Assembly (NCBI GenBank): GCA_903831485.1 | Contig: CAIKXW010000292.1 | Span: forward strand, 1-7,943 | Direction: 5' to 3' | Length of the DNA stretch: 7,943 bases | From: an uncultured Alphaproteobacteria bacterium | Lineage (GTDB): Bacteria > Pseudomonadota > Alphaproteobacteria > Caulobacterales > Hyphomonadaceae | In this document: piece after piece, positions 1 through 6,775 of the stretch | Layout: the number at the start of each line of letters is the position of its first letter | Numbering within the stretch: the first letter of the stretch is position 1 | Translations under genes and position numbers: made by a program | Notes under the pieces: generated by a model | The model's database searches: none | Seen by the model: the letters and a program-made list of their open reading frames with translations, nothing else | Told to the model about the DNA's origin: nothing

Positions 1-4
1 GGCG

Positions 5-979
5 CTAGTCTTCGTACACCCCCGCCTTCACCCACGCCTCCTTCGGCCAGCGGTTGTGCATCCAGAACCACTGGTCCGGCGCCTCGCGGATGCGCGCCTC
101 GACCCACTGGTTGATCCTCAGCACGGTGTTGTAGATCGCCTTGTCCTCGTCCGGATCGGCGTCCGGCATCAACGGCTCGTGCACCGTCACGCGATAGCAG
201 CCGGGGCCTGTGCGGCGGCATGAGAACGGCACCAGCGGCGCGCCATACTTCATGGCGAGGCGGGTAGGGCCAGGCGCCGTCATCGCGTCGTAGCCAAAGA
301 ACGGCACGGCGACGCCCTGGTTGAACTTCTGGTCGTTCATCAACGCAACCGGCTGTCCGCGCCCCAGCGCCCGCATCAGCTCGCGCGTGCCCGCGCCCTT
401 CGGCGTCAGCACATTGATGCCATAGGCGTGCCGCGCCTTCGCGATGCGGCGGTCGATGTGCGGATTATTCGCCGACCGGTATGTGATCTGCGCATCCAGC
501 GGCCGGTTGCAGATCGCCGACGCGATCACCTCCCAGTTCGCGAAATGCCCGCCGATCAGCACAGCAGGCTTGCCGGACTCGCGGATCGCATCGAGCCGCT
601 CGGCGCCCACTACCTCGACCCGACTGTTCGCCACATACGGCTTCATGCGCGCCAGGTGAGGCATCTCCCCCGCCGTGCGGCCAAGCGTTTCCCATGCGCC
701 CCGCGCCACCTCGTCAACCTGCTTGCGCGTCCAATCCGGGAACGCCATGCGCAGATTGCGGATCATCGTCCTGTGTTGCGACGTGAAGGGGCCGGCGGCC
801 TTCAGGATCGCCGCGACGCTGTTCGATGCCCACGTCAGCGGCATCAGGCTCATTGGGATCCAGTAGAGCCAGTCCCATGCCAGCGCCTCGAGCCGCCACG
901 CCAGCCGGGATGTCCACCCGGTGCGCTGCGCGTTGTCGAGGTCCTTTGGCCTGATGAATCGGTTTTCGTTGTCGCTCAA
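5..979 (-). CDS. lpxL: LpxL/HtrB-family lipid A late acyltransferase
   Basis: This 324-residue protein belongs to the LpxL/LpxM (HtrB/MsbB) family, which transfers a fatty acyl chain from acyl-ACP to a primary hydroxyacyl chain of Kdo-lipid A at the inner face of the cytoplasmic membrane. The family HX4E catalytic motif is visible as GGHFANWE, with H145 and E150. Further conserved blocks are the D216-QK stretch followed by VPFFG (225-229) and the C-terminal PDQWFWMHNRW (301-311). A hydrophobic N-terminal segment around residues 34-60 fits membrane association. The only sensible start is a TTG at 977-979, because the next in-frame ATG falls at residue 43, inside the conserved N-terminal region. 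That TTG overlaps the lpxK stop as TTGA, so it is the last gene of the four-gene operon and is probably translated by coupling. The family is clear; whether it is the ortholog of LpxL, LpxM or a long-chain LpxXL-type enzyme, and hence which acyl chain it adds, cannot be read from the sequence. Confidence 0.88.
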   Translation of the reverse strand: MSDNENRFIRPKDLDNAQRTGWTSRLAWRLEALAWDWLYWIPMSLMPLTWASNSVAAILKAAGPFTSQHRTMIRNLRMAFPDWTRKQVDEVARGAWETLGRTAGEMPHLARMKPYVANSRVEVVGAERLDAIRESGKPAVLIGGHFANWEVIASAICNRPLDAQITYRSANNPHIDRRIAKARHAYGINVLTPKGAGTRELMRALGRGQPVALMNDQKFNQGVAVPFFGYDAMTAPGPTRLAMKYGAPLVPFSCRRTGPGCYRVTVHEPLMPDADPDEDKAIYNTVLRINQWVEARIREAPDQWFWMHNRWPKEAWVKAGVYED

Positions 980-1959
980 CGGACCACGCCATCGAGAAGA
1001 CGGGCGAGCGCCTCTTCGTCCTCGAAAGCCGCCTTCACCGACGCGCGCGCGACCTTGTCCTTCATGTCGGCAGGCAGCCGCACATGATCCTTGTCGGTGG
1101 TGACGAGCCGGGCGTCATGATCGGCTGCGAGCTTCATGAGGAAGGAGACATCGTATTGCGTGAAGGCGTGGTGATCGGGATAGGGCGCACCTTCCAACAG
1201 TTCAACTCCCGCCTGCCTGCCGAGCGCATCGAAAAAGCGCGAGGGACGCCCGATTCCTGCGAACGCGACGTAGCGGCCGGGCGCCAATGTGCTGGTCGCG
1301 GCCAGCCGCGCACGCAGAATCGGCCCCGCGAATCCGGAGAAGGCGGCAGGTGCTTCGCCGTCACCCATCAGCACCACAGCGTCGGCGCGCGCTAGTCCCG
1401 CCGCTACGGGCTCACGCAACGGCCCCTTCGGAAACACATGCCCGTTGCCGAACGGGTTGCCTGCATCGACCACGACAATCGACAGCGACTTCTTCAGCGT
1501 CGGGTTCTGGTGCCCGTCATCCATCACGATCAGCTGCACGCCATCCGCCTTCATGGCGCGCGCGCCGGCTGGGCGATCCTTCGACACCCACGACTCCCCG
1601 CTGGCCGACAGCATCAACGGCTCGTCGCCTACCTCCTGGAAAGTGTGCCTGGCAGGATCAACGCGATGCGCACCTTCGAGCGACCCGCGATAGCCCCGCG
1701 AAAGACTCGCCGCGCGCAGGCCCCTGCGCGTGTAGTGCGCACGAACGACTTCGGTCACCGGCGTCTTGCCTGCGCCGCCGAGCGTGAGGTTGCCGATGCA
1801 GACGACAGGCAAGCCAGCGTCTTCGGGCGTCGTTGTGCGAATACGCCGCTCGCCCGCGAGTCGATAGACCATCGCCAGCGGGCTGAGCAGCAGCTTGGTC
1901 ATCGGCGCTGACGCACGCGCGCGCTTTTCGGTCACGCTCCAGAAATAGGGCTCACGCAT
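976..1959 (-). CDS. lpxK: Tetraacyldisaccharide 4'-kinase LpxK
   Basis: LpxK phosphorylates the 4' position of the tetraacyl disaccharide with ATP to make lipid IVA, the sixth step of the Raetz pathway, on the cytoplasmic side of the inner membrane. The 327-residue product has the usual family length. Visible landmarks are the N-terminal PYFW (residues 4-7), the Walker A loop GNLTLGGAGKTP (56-67), LSRGYRG (86-92), MDDGHQN with the family's aspartate pair D147-D148, the block NPFGNGHVFPKGPLREP (168-184), GIGRPSRFF (235-243), PDHHAF (261-266) and TTDKDHVRL (287-295). The frame stays open upstream to 2382, but that part runs antisense-parallel through waaA and has no lpxK character. The ATG at 1957-1959 places PYFW where LpxK proteins normally begin. 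The gene starts inside the end of waaA with an 8-base overlap (ATGCGTGA) and no obvious Shine-Dalgarno sequence. Its own stop overlaps the acyltransferase start by 4 bases. Confidence 0.96.
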   Translation of the reverse strand: MREPYFWSVTEKRARASAPMTKLLLSPLAMVYRLAGERRIRTTTPEDAGLPVVCIGNLTLGGAGKTPVTEVVRAHYTRRGLRAASLSRGYRGSLEGAHRVDPARHTFQEVGDEPLMLSASGESWVSKDRPAGARAMKADGVQLIVMDDGHQNPTLKKSLSIVVVDAGNPFGNGHVFPKGPLREPVAAGLARADAVVLMGDGEAPAAFSGFAGPILRARLAATSTLAPGRYVAFAGIGRPSRFFDALGRQAGVELLEGAPYPDHHAFTQYDVSFLMKLAADHDARLVTTDKDHVRLPADMKDKVARASVKAAFEDEEALARLLDGVVR

Positions 1960-3229
1960 CACTGGCGGCTTTCGGCGGCAGCATCGCGAGAATGGCGTCG
2001 ATGGTGTGATCGAACGGCCCGCGGAATGCATCGAACATCGTGGCCGACAGGCGCTGGACCGATCTTGCCGAAAGCTCGCCATGCCAGAAATCTGCGAGCT
2101 GTCCTGGCGTGTCGCCAATGACGAGCGCGGCGTTCTGAGCCATAATCTCGAATGTCTCGCGGAAGTTGAATCCGTGCGGCCCCGTGAAAACGCGCTTGCC
2201 AAGCTGCGCTGCCTCGATGGCATTGTGCCCGCCCACATCCGTCTTGGTCGCGCCCCCGAGATAGACGCCGGCGGCGGCCGCATACCAGAACAGCAGCTCG
2301 CCCATCGTGTCCGCCACGACCACGTCGGCGCCAGGCGCAGACGGCGTCCGGTCCTTGGACCATTGCTGCACGTTGAAGCCACGCCCGCGCGCTTCGTCGA
2401 CGATGGCAGGCCCGCGATCAGGATGGCGCGGCGCGAGGATCAACAGCGCATCCGGCGTTGACGCCCGCAGTGAGGCGAAAGCATCCAGCGCAAAGCCGTC
2501 TTCCCCGGCATGGGTCGAGGCGGCAAGGAGGATCGGCCTGCCCACCGCATTCACGAAGGCCGCAACCTGTTCTGCCGGTGGCGGTATCACGCGCGCAGCC
2601 ATCTTGAGATTGCCGACAATCGCGACATCGCGGCCAAGGGCGTCACGCAAGCCCTGCGCAGTCTGCCTGTCTGCAGCGCCGATGAAGTGGAAGGCCGCGA
2701 AGATCTCGCGCGCGGACGCCTTGCGGCTCTTCCAGCTGTCGAGCGATCGCGTCGTCATCCTTGCATTGGCCAGCGCCGCCGGAATGCGCCCGTGCTTCAG
2801 GCCCATCAGCATGTTGGGCCATATCTCGCCCTCCGCGAACACAGCGGCGTCGGGCCGCCAGTGCTGCAGGAAGCGCTGCACCGCGACGGGGCCGTCCACC
2901 GGCGCCATCTGGTGAATGACATTTCGCGGCGCCCCGGCCGCGATCATGTCCGCAGATGTCATCGTCTGCGTGGTGACCAACGCTTGCGCGTCCGGTCGCT
3001 TTTCGCGGATCGCCTCGAACAGGTCGAGCAACAGGCGCGACTCCCCAACACTCGCGCCGTGCATCCAGATCAGGGGGCCTTTGGGCCGAGACACACCGGT
3101 TCGGCCAAACCGCTCGCCCACACGCTCCGGCTTTTCCTTGCCGCTCTTCACGCGATCCCGCACGAGGATCGGCGCAAACGGCTCCAGCAATCTCGCGCCG
3201 ATACGATAAAGCGTGAGCGCTGCGGTCAC
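1952..3229 (-). CDS. waaA: 3-deoxy-D-manno-octulosonic acid (Kdo) transferase WaaA/KdtA
   Basis: WaaA transfers Kdo from CMP-Kdo to lipid IVA, joining lipid A to the LPS inner core. It is a GT-B fold, family GT30 membrane-associated enzyme. The 425 residues match the usual length. Motifs in order are WMHGASVGES with the probable catalytic base E63, EGEIWPN (133-139; usually ESEIWPN, so here a Gly replaces the Ser), GNLKM (206-210), AASTHAGED (236-244), APRHPDR (266-272), DTMGEL (307-312) and GGHNAIEAA (333-341), the last being part of the nucleotide-sugar site. The start is a GTG at 3227-3229 that overlaps the TGA of the upstream DUF374 gene as GTGA. The N-terminus MTAALTLYRIGARLL is typical of the family, which supports this choice. 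The stop overlaps the lpxK start. Whether the enzyme adds one or two Kdo residues cannot be decided from the sequence. Confidence 0.96.
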   Translation of the reverse strand: MTAALTLYRIGARLLEPFAPILVRDRVKSGKEKPERVGERFGRTGVSRPKGPLIWMHGASVGESRLLLDLFEAIREKRPDAQALVTTQTMTSADMIAAGAPRNVIHQMAPVDGPVAVQRFLQHWRPDAAVFAEGEIWPNMLMGLKHGRIPAALANARMTTRSLDSWKSRKASAREIFAAFHFIGAADRQTAQGLRDALGRDVAIVGNLKMAARVIPPPAEQVAAFVNAVGRPILLAASTHAGEDGFALDAFASLRASTPDALLILAPRHPDRGPAIVDEARGRGFNVQQWSKDRTPSAPGADVVVADTMGELLFWYAAAAGVYLGGATKTDVGGHNAIEAAQLGKRVFTGPHGFNFRETFEIMAQNAALVIGDTPGQLADFWHGELSARSVQRLSATMFDAFRGPFDHTIDAILAMLPPKAASDA

Positions 3230-4032
3230 GTGCCGCGATGCTCCATGGCGGGTTCGGTCGCCGGGGCAGGGGACGCAGCCTGAGGCGCGGGCTCCGGCGC
3301 CGCTGCGGGTTCGGGGTGTGGAACGGTATCGGGCGCGAGGCCGACGAGTTCGTCCGCGCGCGCTGTCGCCGCCCTGAGCGCATTCTCCACACGCAGGCGA
3401 AGCTCTTCCGAGTCCATGCTCTTGGACGTCTGGATCGGTTCAGGGATCACGACTGCGCCGCGCGCAAACGGCCTCGGCCACAGCAGCCTGTCCCAGGTGT
3501 CGAGCCGCTTGGCATTGGCGGAAAGGCCGTAGACCAAGATGGGTACGCCCATCTGCTGCGCCAGCTTGATCGTGCCGATGCCAACGATCTCCCGCGGGCC
3601 TTTCGGGCCGTCGATCGTCATCACGATGCAGCCGCCCTTCTTCATCACCTCCATCGACTCGCGCGCCGCCGAGACACCGCGCTTGCTCTTGTCGGAGCGT
3701 CCCGAGGAAGATCCGCGAATGATGTGAAGGCCGAGCAGCGTTCCCGCGCGTTTGGTGAACTCGCCGTCCTTGGACGGAGACACCATCAGGGTGGCCGGGC
3801 GAGGCGGCCTCGGCCATTTCGGGCGCTTCTTGATCTGAGCATACGGCATTAGCAGGATGCGCGAATGCCACGTGGCGGCGACCCAGCCCTGCGGGCTGAC
3901 CCACAGCTTGTGCATGTGCTCGATGCCCTCCACACGCCACCGCATCGTGTGGGCAAGGAGCGACATGTAGGCCCAGATCAGGGTGCCCCCGATCCAGGGA
4001 ATCACAGGCGATTGGCTGCGTTGCTTGGACAT
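3226..4032 (-). CDS. DUF374 lysophospholipid-acyltransferase-like protein
   Basis: This 268-residue protein matches the DUF374 family, often named a lysophospholipid acyltransferase-superfamily protein and commonly found beside waaA in alphaproteobacteria. The recognisable features are a hydrophobic N-terminal stretch (about residues 11-29), the WHSRILLMPY block with H56, VSPSKDGEF (84-92), RGSSSGRS (106-113), and the strongly conserved DGPKGPRE (141-148) followed by a possible membrane-contact segment, LAQQMGVPILVYGL (157-170). The classical acyltransferase HX4D motif is not intact, so activity and acyl acceptor are unknown. Residues from about 236 to 263 form a Pro/Ala/Glu-rich tail that is probably disordered and lies outside the domain. 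It is the first gene of the operon, starting with ATG at 4030-4032 next to the divergent intergenic region, with AGGCGG immediately upstream and GGGAG about 13 bases upstream as possible ribosome-binding signals. Its stop overlaps the waaA start by 4 bases. Confidence 0.88.
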   Translation of the reverse strand: MSKQRSQSPVIPWIGGTLIWAYMSLLAHTMRWRVEGIEHMHKLWVSPQGWVAATWHSRILLMPYAQIKKRPKWPRPPRPATLMVSPSKDGEFTKRAGTLLGLHIIRGSSSGRSDKSKRGVSAARESMEVMKKGGCIVMTIDGPKGPREIVGIGTIKLAQQMGVPILVYGLSANAKRLDTWDRLLWPRPFARGAVVIPEPIQTSKSMDSEELRLRVENALRAATARADELVGLAPDTVPHPEPAAAPEPAPQAASPAPATEPAMEHRGT

Positions 4033-4167
4033 TGCCGCCTATATACTCCCTGCGCCCGCTGCCGCCAGACGGCCTCCCTGCGGCCAGATCATCCGCGACC
4101 ACGGCCCGCCGGGGTCCGGGGCGCGCTGCCGCCTTGCAATCCCGGCCAGAAACGGCATCTACCGCGC
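4033..4167. promoter_or_regulatory. Divergent intergenic region between the DUF374-waaA-lpxK-lpxL operon and the phosphatase gene
   Basis: This 135-base region must carry the leftward operon promoter and very likely the rightward phosphatase promoter. The only AT-rich core is at 4040-4047 (TATATACT). On the plus strand TATACT (4042-4047) could serve as a -10, with TTGCTT at 4021-4026 as a poor -35 at 15-base spacing. On the minus strand the same core reads TATATA, but it lies so close to the DUF374 ATG that a transcript from it would be nearly leaderless. TTGCAA (4134-4139) is another weak -35-like hexamer near the phosphatase gene. None of these is convincing alone. The regulatory role is inferred from the divergent gene layout rather than from strong motifs. 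Confidence 0.4.
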
Positions 4168-4854
4168 ATGAACGGCAGTGCGGCCATGGCCCAATCCATC
4201 GACCTCGCGACCCCGGCCGGCCGCCGCAGGGCGCGCCGTGAGCTGGTATGGGGCGACCACGGGTTCCTGAGGGTAAGATTCCGCAACCTTCACCGCATCT
4301 CCGACGAAATGTTCCGGGCCAACCAGCCCTCGCCGGAGCAGATCGCCCGTTATCGGAAAGAGCTGGGCCTCAAGACGATCCTCAACCTGCGCGGGAAAAG
4401 CCCCAAGGGCTATTACCTGCTCGAGAAGGAAGCGTGCGACCGGCACGGGATCCAGCTCGTGGATTTTCAGGTCTTCTCGCGTGAAATCCCGACGCCGGCC
4501 GCCATTCTGGAAGCAAAACGACTCTTCGATTCAATCGCCTATCCGGCCTTGATGCACTGCAAGTCGGGCGCGGACCGGGCCGGCATCATGGCCGTGCTGT
4601 ACCAGCATTTCCGCAGGGGGCAGCCGATCGAAAAGGCGTTGGAACAGCTCTCCGGCAAGTATCTGCACATCCGTTACGGGAAAACCGGTGTGCTGGATTT
4701 CTTCTTCGAGACATATCTGCGCGAGGGCAAGCCGGCCGGCCTAAGCTTCGTGGAATGGGTCGAGAAGGGGTACGATCCCGCCGCGCTGAAGCAGCGTTTC
4801 CTCGGCGGCAGGAAGTCGAAAGTGGATATCGACCAGTTGCTGCGCCGCGAATAG
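4168..4854 (+). CDS. CtpA-like dual-specificity/tyrosine phosphatase-fold protein
   Basis: The 228-residue product carries the cysteine-phosphatase P-loop HCKSGADR (H130, nucleophile C131, R137; an HCX5R signature) and the preceding family pattern of a core strand (TILNLRG, 70-76) and SPKGYYLLEKEAC. A conserved N-terminal block (DHGFLRVRFRNLHRIS, then MFRANQPSP) and a C-terminal block (FVEWVEKGYDP, 194-204) resemble the alphaproteobacterial family that includes Caulobacter CtpA. From memory of published work, CtpA is a tyrosine-phosphatase homolog important for envelope integrity and for normal lipid A structure. That makes a lipid A or lipid A precursor phosphate a plausible substrate here, but this is inference. 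The frame stays open upstream to 3865, where it runs antisense to DUF374. The ATG at 4168 and the one at 4186 (residue 7) are the realistic starts, and neither has a clear Shine-Dalgarno sequence. No signal peptide or membrane helix is evident. The gene is divergent from the lipid A operon. Confidence 0.88.
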   Translation: MNGSAAMAQSIDLATPAGRRRARRELVWGDHGFLRVRFRNLHRISDEMFRANQPSPEQIARYRKELGLKTILNLRGKSPKGYYLLEKEACDRHGIQLVDFQVFSREIPTPAAILEAKRLFDSIAYPALMHCKSGADRAGIMAVLYQHFRRGQPIEKALEQLSGKYLHIRYGKTGVLDFFFETYLREGKPAGLSFVEWVEKGYDPAALKQRFLGGRKSKVDIDQLLRRE

Positions 4855-4953
4855 TGGCGTTGGCGGGCCGCCGCCAGACAATCCGAAAAAACCGTTCGCG
4901 TGTTGTTTGGCCCCGGGCTAGACAGTTACACAGTTCGCGTGGAGGGGTCGTCT

Positions 4954-5316
4954 ATGAAATTCTTTATCATCAACAGCTTCCGCTTTCTGGTCTACAACGC
5001 TTACTTCGGAATCATCGCGCTTTACACGTTCGGTGTCTTCCTGGAGCGGCAGCAGATCCAGGGCGTGATTTCGCAGTTCACCACCAGCGGCAAGGTTCTG
5101 GTGGAGCGCGGAATGGTCGATCCGCAGACCGGCCTCATCGCCATGGAGCCGATGATGGATCGTGGCATGGTCCTGTCCGACCCCTCGCTCTCGGCCCTGT
5201 CGATCGTGATCGGCCTGATCGTCGGCTGGATCGCTGCAACGCTGATCTGCGGCGTGCTGGTCACGCTGCTGGACATCCGCGACGACATCAACGACCGCCT
5301 GCCGCGCTCCAAATAG
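4954..5316 (+). CDS. Small two-helix membrane protein of unknown function
   Basis: This gene encodes a 120-residue protein that I do not recognise. The start is fixed by a strong Shine-Dalgarno sequence, GGAGGGG at 4941-4947, six bases before the ATG at 4954, although the frame is open further upstream. The sequence shows a short N-terminus (MKFFIINSFR), a hydrophobic aromatic-rich segment at about residues 11-30, a polar middle of about 50 residues (31-79, including the Met-rich stretch LIAMEPMMDRGMVL), a second long hydrophobic segment at about 80-106, and a charged C-terminus (DIRDDINDRLPRSK). This suggests an inner-membrane hairpin with a 50-residue loop on one side. By the positive-inside rule the arginines near both ends would place both termini in the cytoplasm and the loop in the periplasm. 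It lies 99 bases after the phosphatase gene and is followed by a hairpin, so it may be its own transcription unit. Confidence 0.8.
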   Translation: MKFFIINSFRFLVYNAYFGIIALYTFGVFLERQQIQGVISQFTTSGKVLVERGMVDPQTGLIAMEPMMDRGMVLSDPSLSALSIVIGLIVGWIAATLICGVLVTLLDIRDDINDRLPRSK

Positions 5317-5352
5317 GCCTGCCAGACACTCAATAACGTCACGAATCGCGTA

Positions 5353-5377
5353 GGCGCCGGTCTCTGAGGCCGGCGCC
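5353..5377 (+). terminator. GC-rich hairpin, probable terminator of the phosphatase/membrane-protein unit
   Basis: An 11-base-pair stem with a three-base CTG loop is formed by GGCGCCGGTCT and AGGCCGGCGCC, with a single G-U pair. It begins 36 bases after the stop of the small membrane protein and ends 60 bases before pmbA. The following bases (GCTTCGCTCTC) are pyrimidine-rich but not a true T tract, so it may be a weak intrinsic terminator, or it may stabilise the 3' end of the message. No T tract is seen on the opposite side, and that strand has no gene to end here. Confidence 0.55.
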
Positions 5378-5437
5378 GCTTCGCTCTCAAGCCAAACGGC
5401 CCTTGGCGATTCATCCCAGCGACGTCACATAGGGCCC

Positions 5438-6775
5438 ATGACCTCTTCTTCCGCCGAACTGCTTGAGTCGCTCATCGAAGCCACGCTGAAGGCAGGCGCC
5501 GATGGCGTCGACGCCCGTATCTCCGAAAGCGCCAGCCTGTCGGTCGAGGTCCGCAACGCCGATCTCGAGACCGTCGAGCGCGAGGAATCGCGCGGCCTTG
5601 CCCTGCGAGCTCTTGTCGGCCGGCGTCAGGCCACCGTTTCCGCCACCGATCTTTCGCCCGACGCCCTGAAGGCGCTCAGCGAGCGCGTCGTCGCGATGGC
5701 CCGCCTTGCGCCCGAGGACAAGTTCTGCGGCATCGCCGACCCCGGCGAGATCGCGCACCACCACCCCGACCTGAAACTCGAAACCGACGACCTGCCGGAA
5801 GCCGACGAACTGGAACGCCGCGGACGCGAGATGGAAGCCGCCGCCATGGCGGTCCCCGGCGTGAAGCAGATGTCCCACTGCGGCGCATCCTGGAACACCG
5901 GACAGACATGGCTCGCCGCCTCGAACGGTTTCCGCGCCCACAAATCCTCCGGCATGTCCTCGATGGCGGCCGTCGCAATCGCCGAACGCGATGGCGCGAT
6001 GGAGCGCGACTACGAATCCTCTTCGGAACGCCGCCGCGCCAATCACAAATCCCCCGACTGGATAGGCCGCGAAGCCGGGACGCGCGCCGTCTCCCGCCTC
6101 GGCGCGCGCAAGGTCGACAGCCAGACAGCCGCGGTGATCTACGACCACAAGCTCTCCAGCCGTCTGATCGGCGCCTTCCTTGGCGCCATCTCCGGCCCAG
6201 CCGTCGCGCGCGGCGTTTCTTTCCTGAAGGACAAGCTCGGCAAGCAGGTCTTCGCGCCCGGCGTGAACCTGATCGACGATCCGTTCCGCGAAGGCGGCTT
6301 CGGCTCCCGTGCCTTCGACGGCGAGGGCCGGCCGGTCAAACGCACCGCGCTGGTCGAGGACGGCGTACTGACGCAGTGGCTGCTCAACGGCCCCTCCGCC
6401 CGCCAGCTGGGTCTCAAGCCCAACGGCTTCGCCAGCACAGCCTTTGGCGATCCGCCCGGCGTCACCACCTCCAACCTCGATCTCCTGCCAGGCGCGCGCA
6501 CCCTCGCCGAGCTGATGGCCGACGCGGGCAAGGGCCTCCTCGTCACCGACATGTTCGGCCCCTCGCTCAACCCCAACACCGGAGACTATTCCGTCGGCGT
6601 CTCCGGCTTCTGGTTCGAGAATGGCGAGCGCGCCTATCCCGTCTCCGAAGTCACCATCGCCGGCGACATTCCCGCCATGCTCCTCCGCGCTATTCCCGGC
6701 TCCGATCTGGAAATCCGCGGATCCACCAACGCGCCCAGCCTCCTGATCGACGGGATGAGTCTTGCCGGACGCTAG
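5438..6775 (+). CDS. pmbA: PmbA/TldE-family metallopeptidase partner protein
   Basis: PmbA (TldE) is the partner of TldD; the TldD-TldE heterodimer is a cytoplasmic metalloprotease involved in maturation of peptides such as microcins and in degrading unfolded peptides such as CcdA. The zinc HEXXXH site belongs to TldD and, as expected, is absent here. The 445 residues match the family length. Conserved stretches include an N-terminal block with ARISESASLSVEVRN (26-40) and RGLALRALVGRRQATVS (52-68), SRLIGAFLGAISGPAVARG (241-259), RAFDGEGRPVKRT (291-303), DGVLTQWLLN (308-317), and the hallmark LNPNTGDYSVGVSGFWFENG starting at residue 377, followed by YPVSEVTIAGD (400-410). The ATG at 5438 is preceded by AGGG only three bases away, a weak ribosome site. 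No tldD is in the window; in many genomes it is unlinked. The 3' end overlaps the next gene by 14 bases. A 510-codon open frame runs antisense to it and is treated as a composition shadow. Confidence 0.95.
   Translation: MTSSSAELLESLIEATLKAGADGVDARISESASLSVEVRNADLETVEREESRGLALRALVGRRQATVSATDLSPDALKALSERVVAMARLAPEDKFCGIADPGEIAHHHPDLKLETDDLPEADELERRGREMEAAAMAVPGVKQMSHCGASWNTGQTWLAASNGFRAHKSSGMSSMAAVAIAERDGAMERDYESSSERRRANHKSPDWIGREAGTRAVSRLGARKVDSQTAAVIYDHKLSSRLIGAFLGAISGPAVARGVSFLKDKLGKQVFAPGVNLIDDPFREGGFGSRAFDGEGRPVKRTALVEDGVLTQWLLNGPSARQLGLKPNGFASTAFGDPPGVTTSNLDLLPGARTLAELMADAGKGLLVTDMFGPSLNPNTGDYSVGVSGFWFENGERAYPVSEVTIAGDIPAMLLRAIPGSDLEIRGSTNAPSLLIDGMSLAGR

Noticed and set aside
1960..2382. 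Upstream extension of the lpxK frame giving a 468-residue protein.
   Set aside because: The extra residues overlap waaA in another frame, are Ser/Arg-rich with no LpxK similarity, and the ATG at 1959 gives the normal LpxK N-terminus and length.
3865..4167. Upstream extension of the phosphatase frame into the DUF374 gene, giving 329 residues.
   Set aside because: The extension runs antisense to conserved DUF374 sequence and through the divergent intergenic region; the recognisable family sequence begins only after the ATG at 4168/4186.
4862..4875. Small GC hairpin (GGCGG/CCGCC) after the phosphatase stop as a terminator.
   Set aside because: The stem is only 5 bp and is followed by an A-rich rather than a T-rich run; not a credible terminator for the plus strand.
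4061..4877. The 10-mer GCCGCCAGAC occurs upstream of both the phosphatase gene and the small membrane-protein gene, which could suggest a shared operator.
   Set aside because: It is short, made of common GC-rich triplets, is not palindromic and stands at different distances from the two starts; chance is the simpler explanation.
5403..5431. TTGGCG with a CACATA hexamer 17 bases downstream as a pmbA promoter.
   Set aside because: The spacing is right but the -10 hexamer matches the consensus at only two positions and would give a nearly leaderless message; too weak to annotate.
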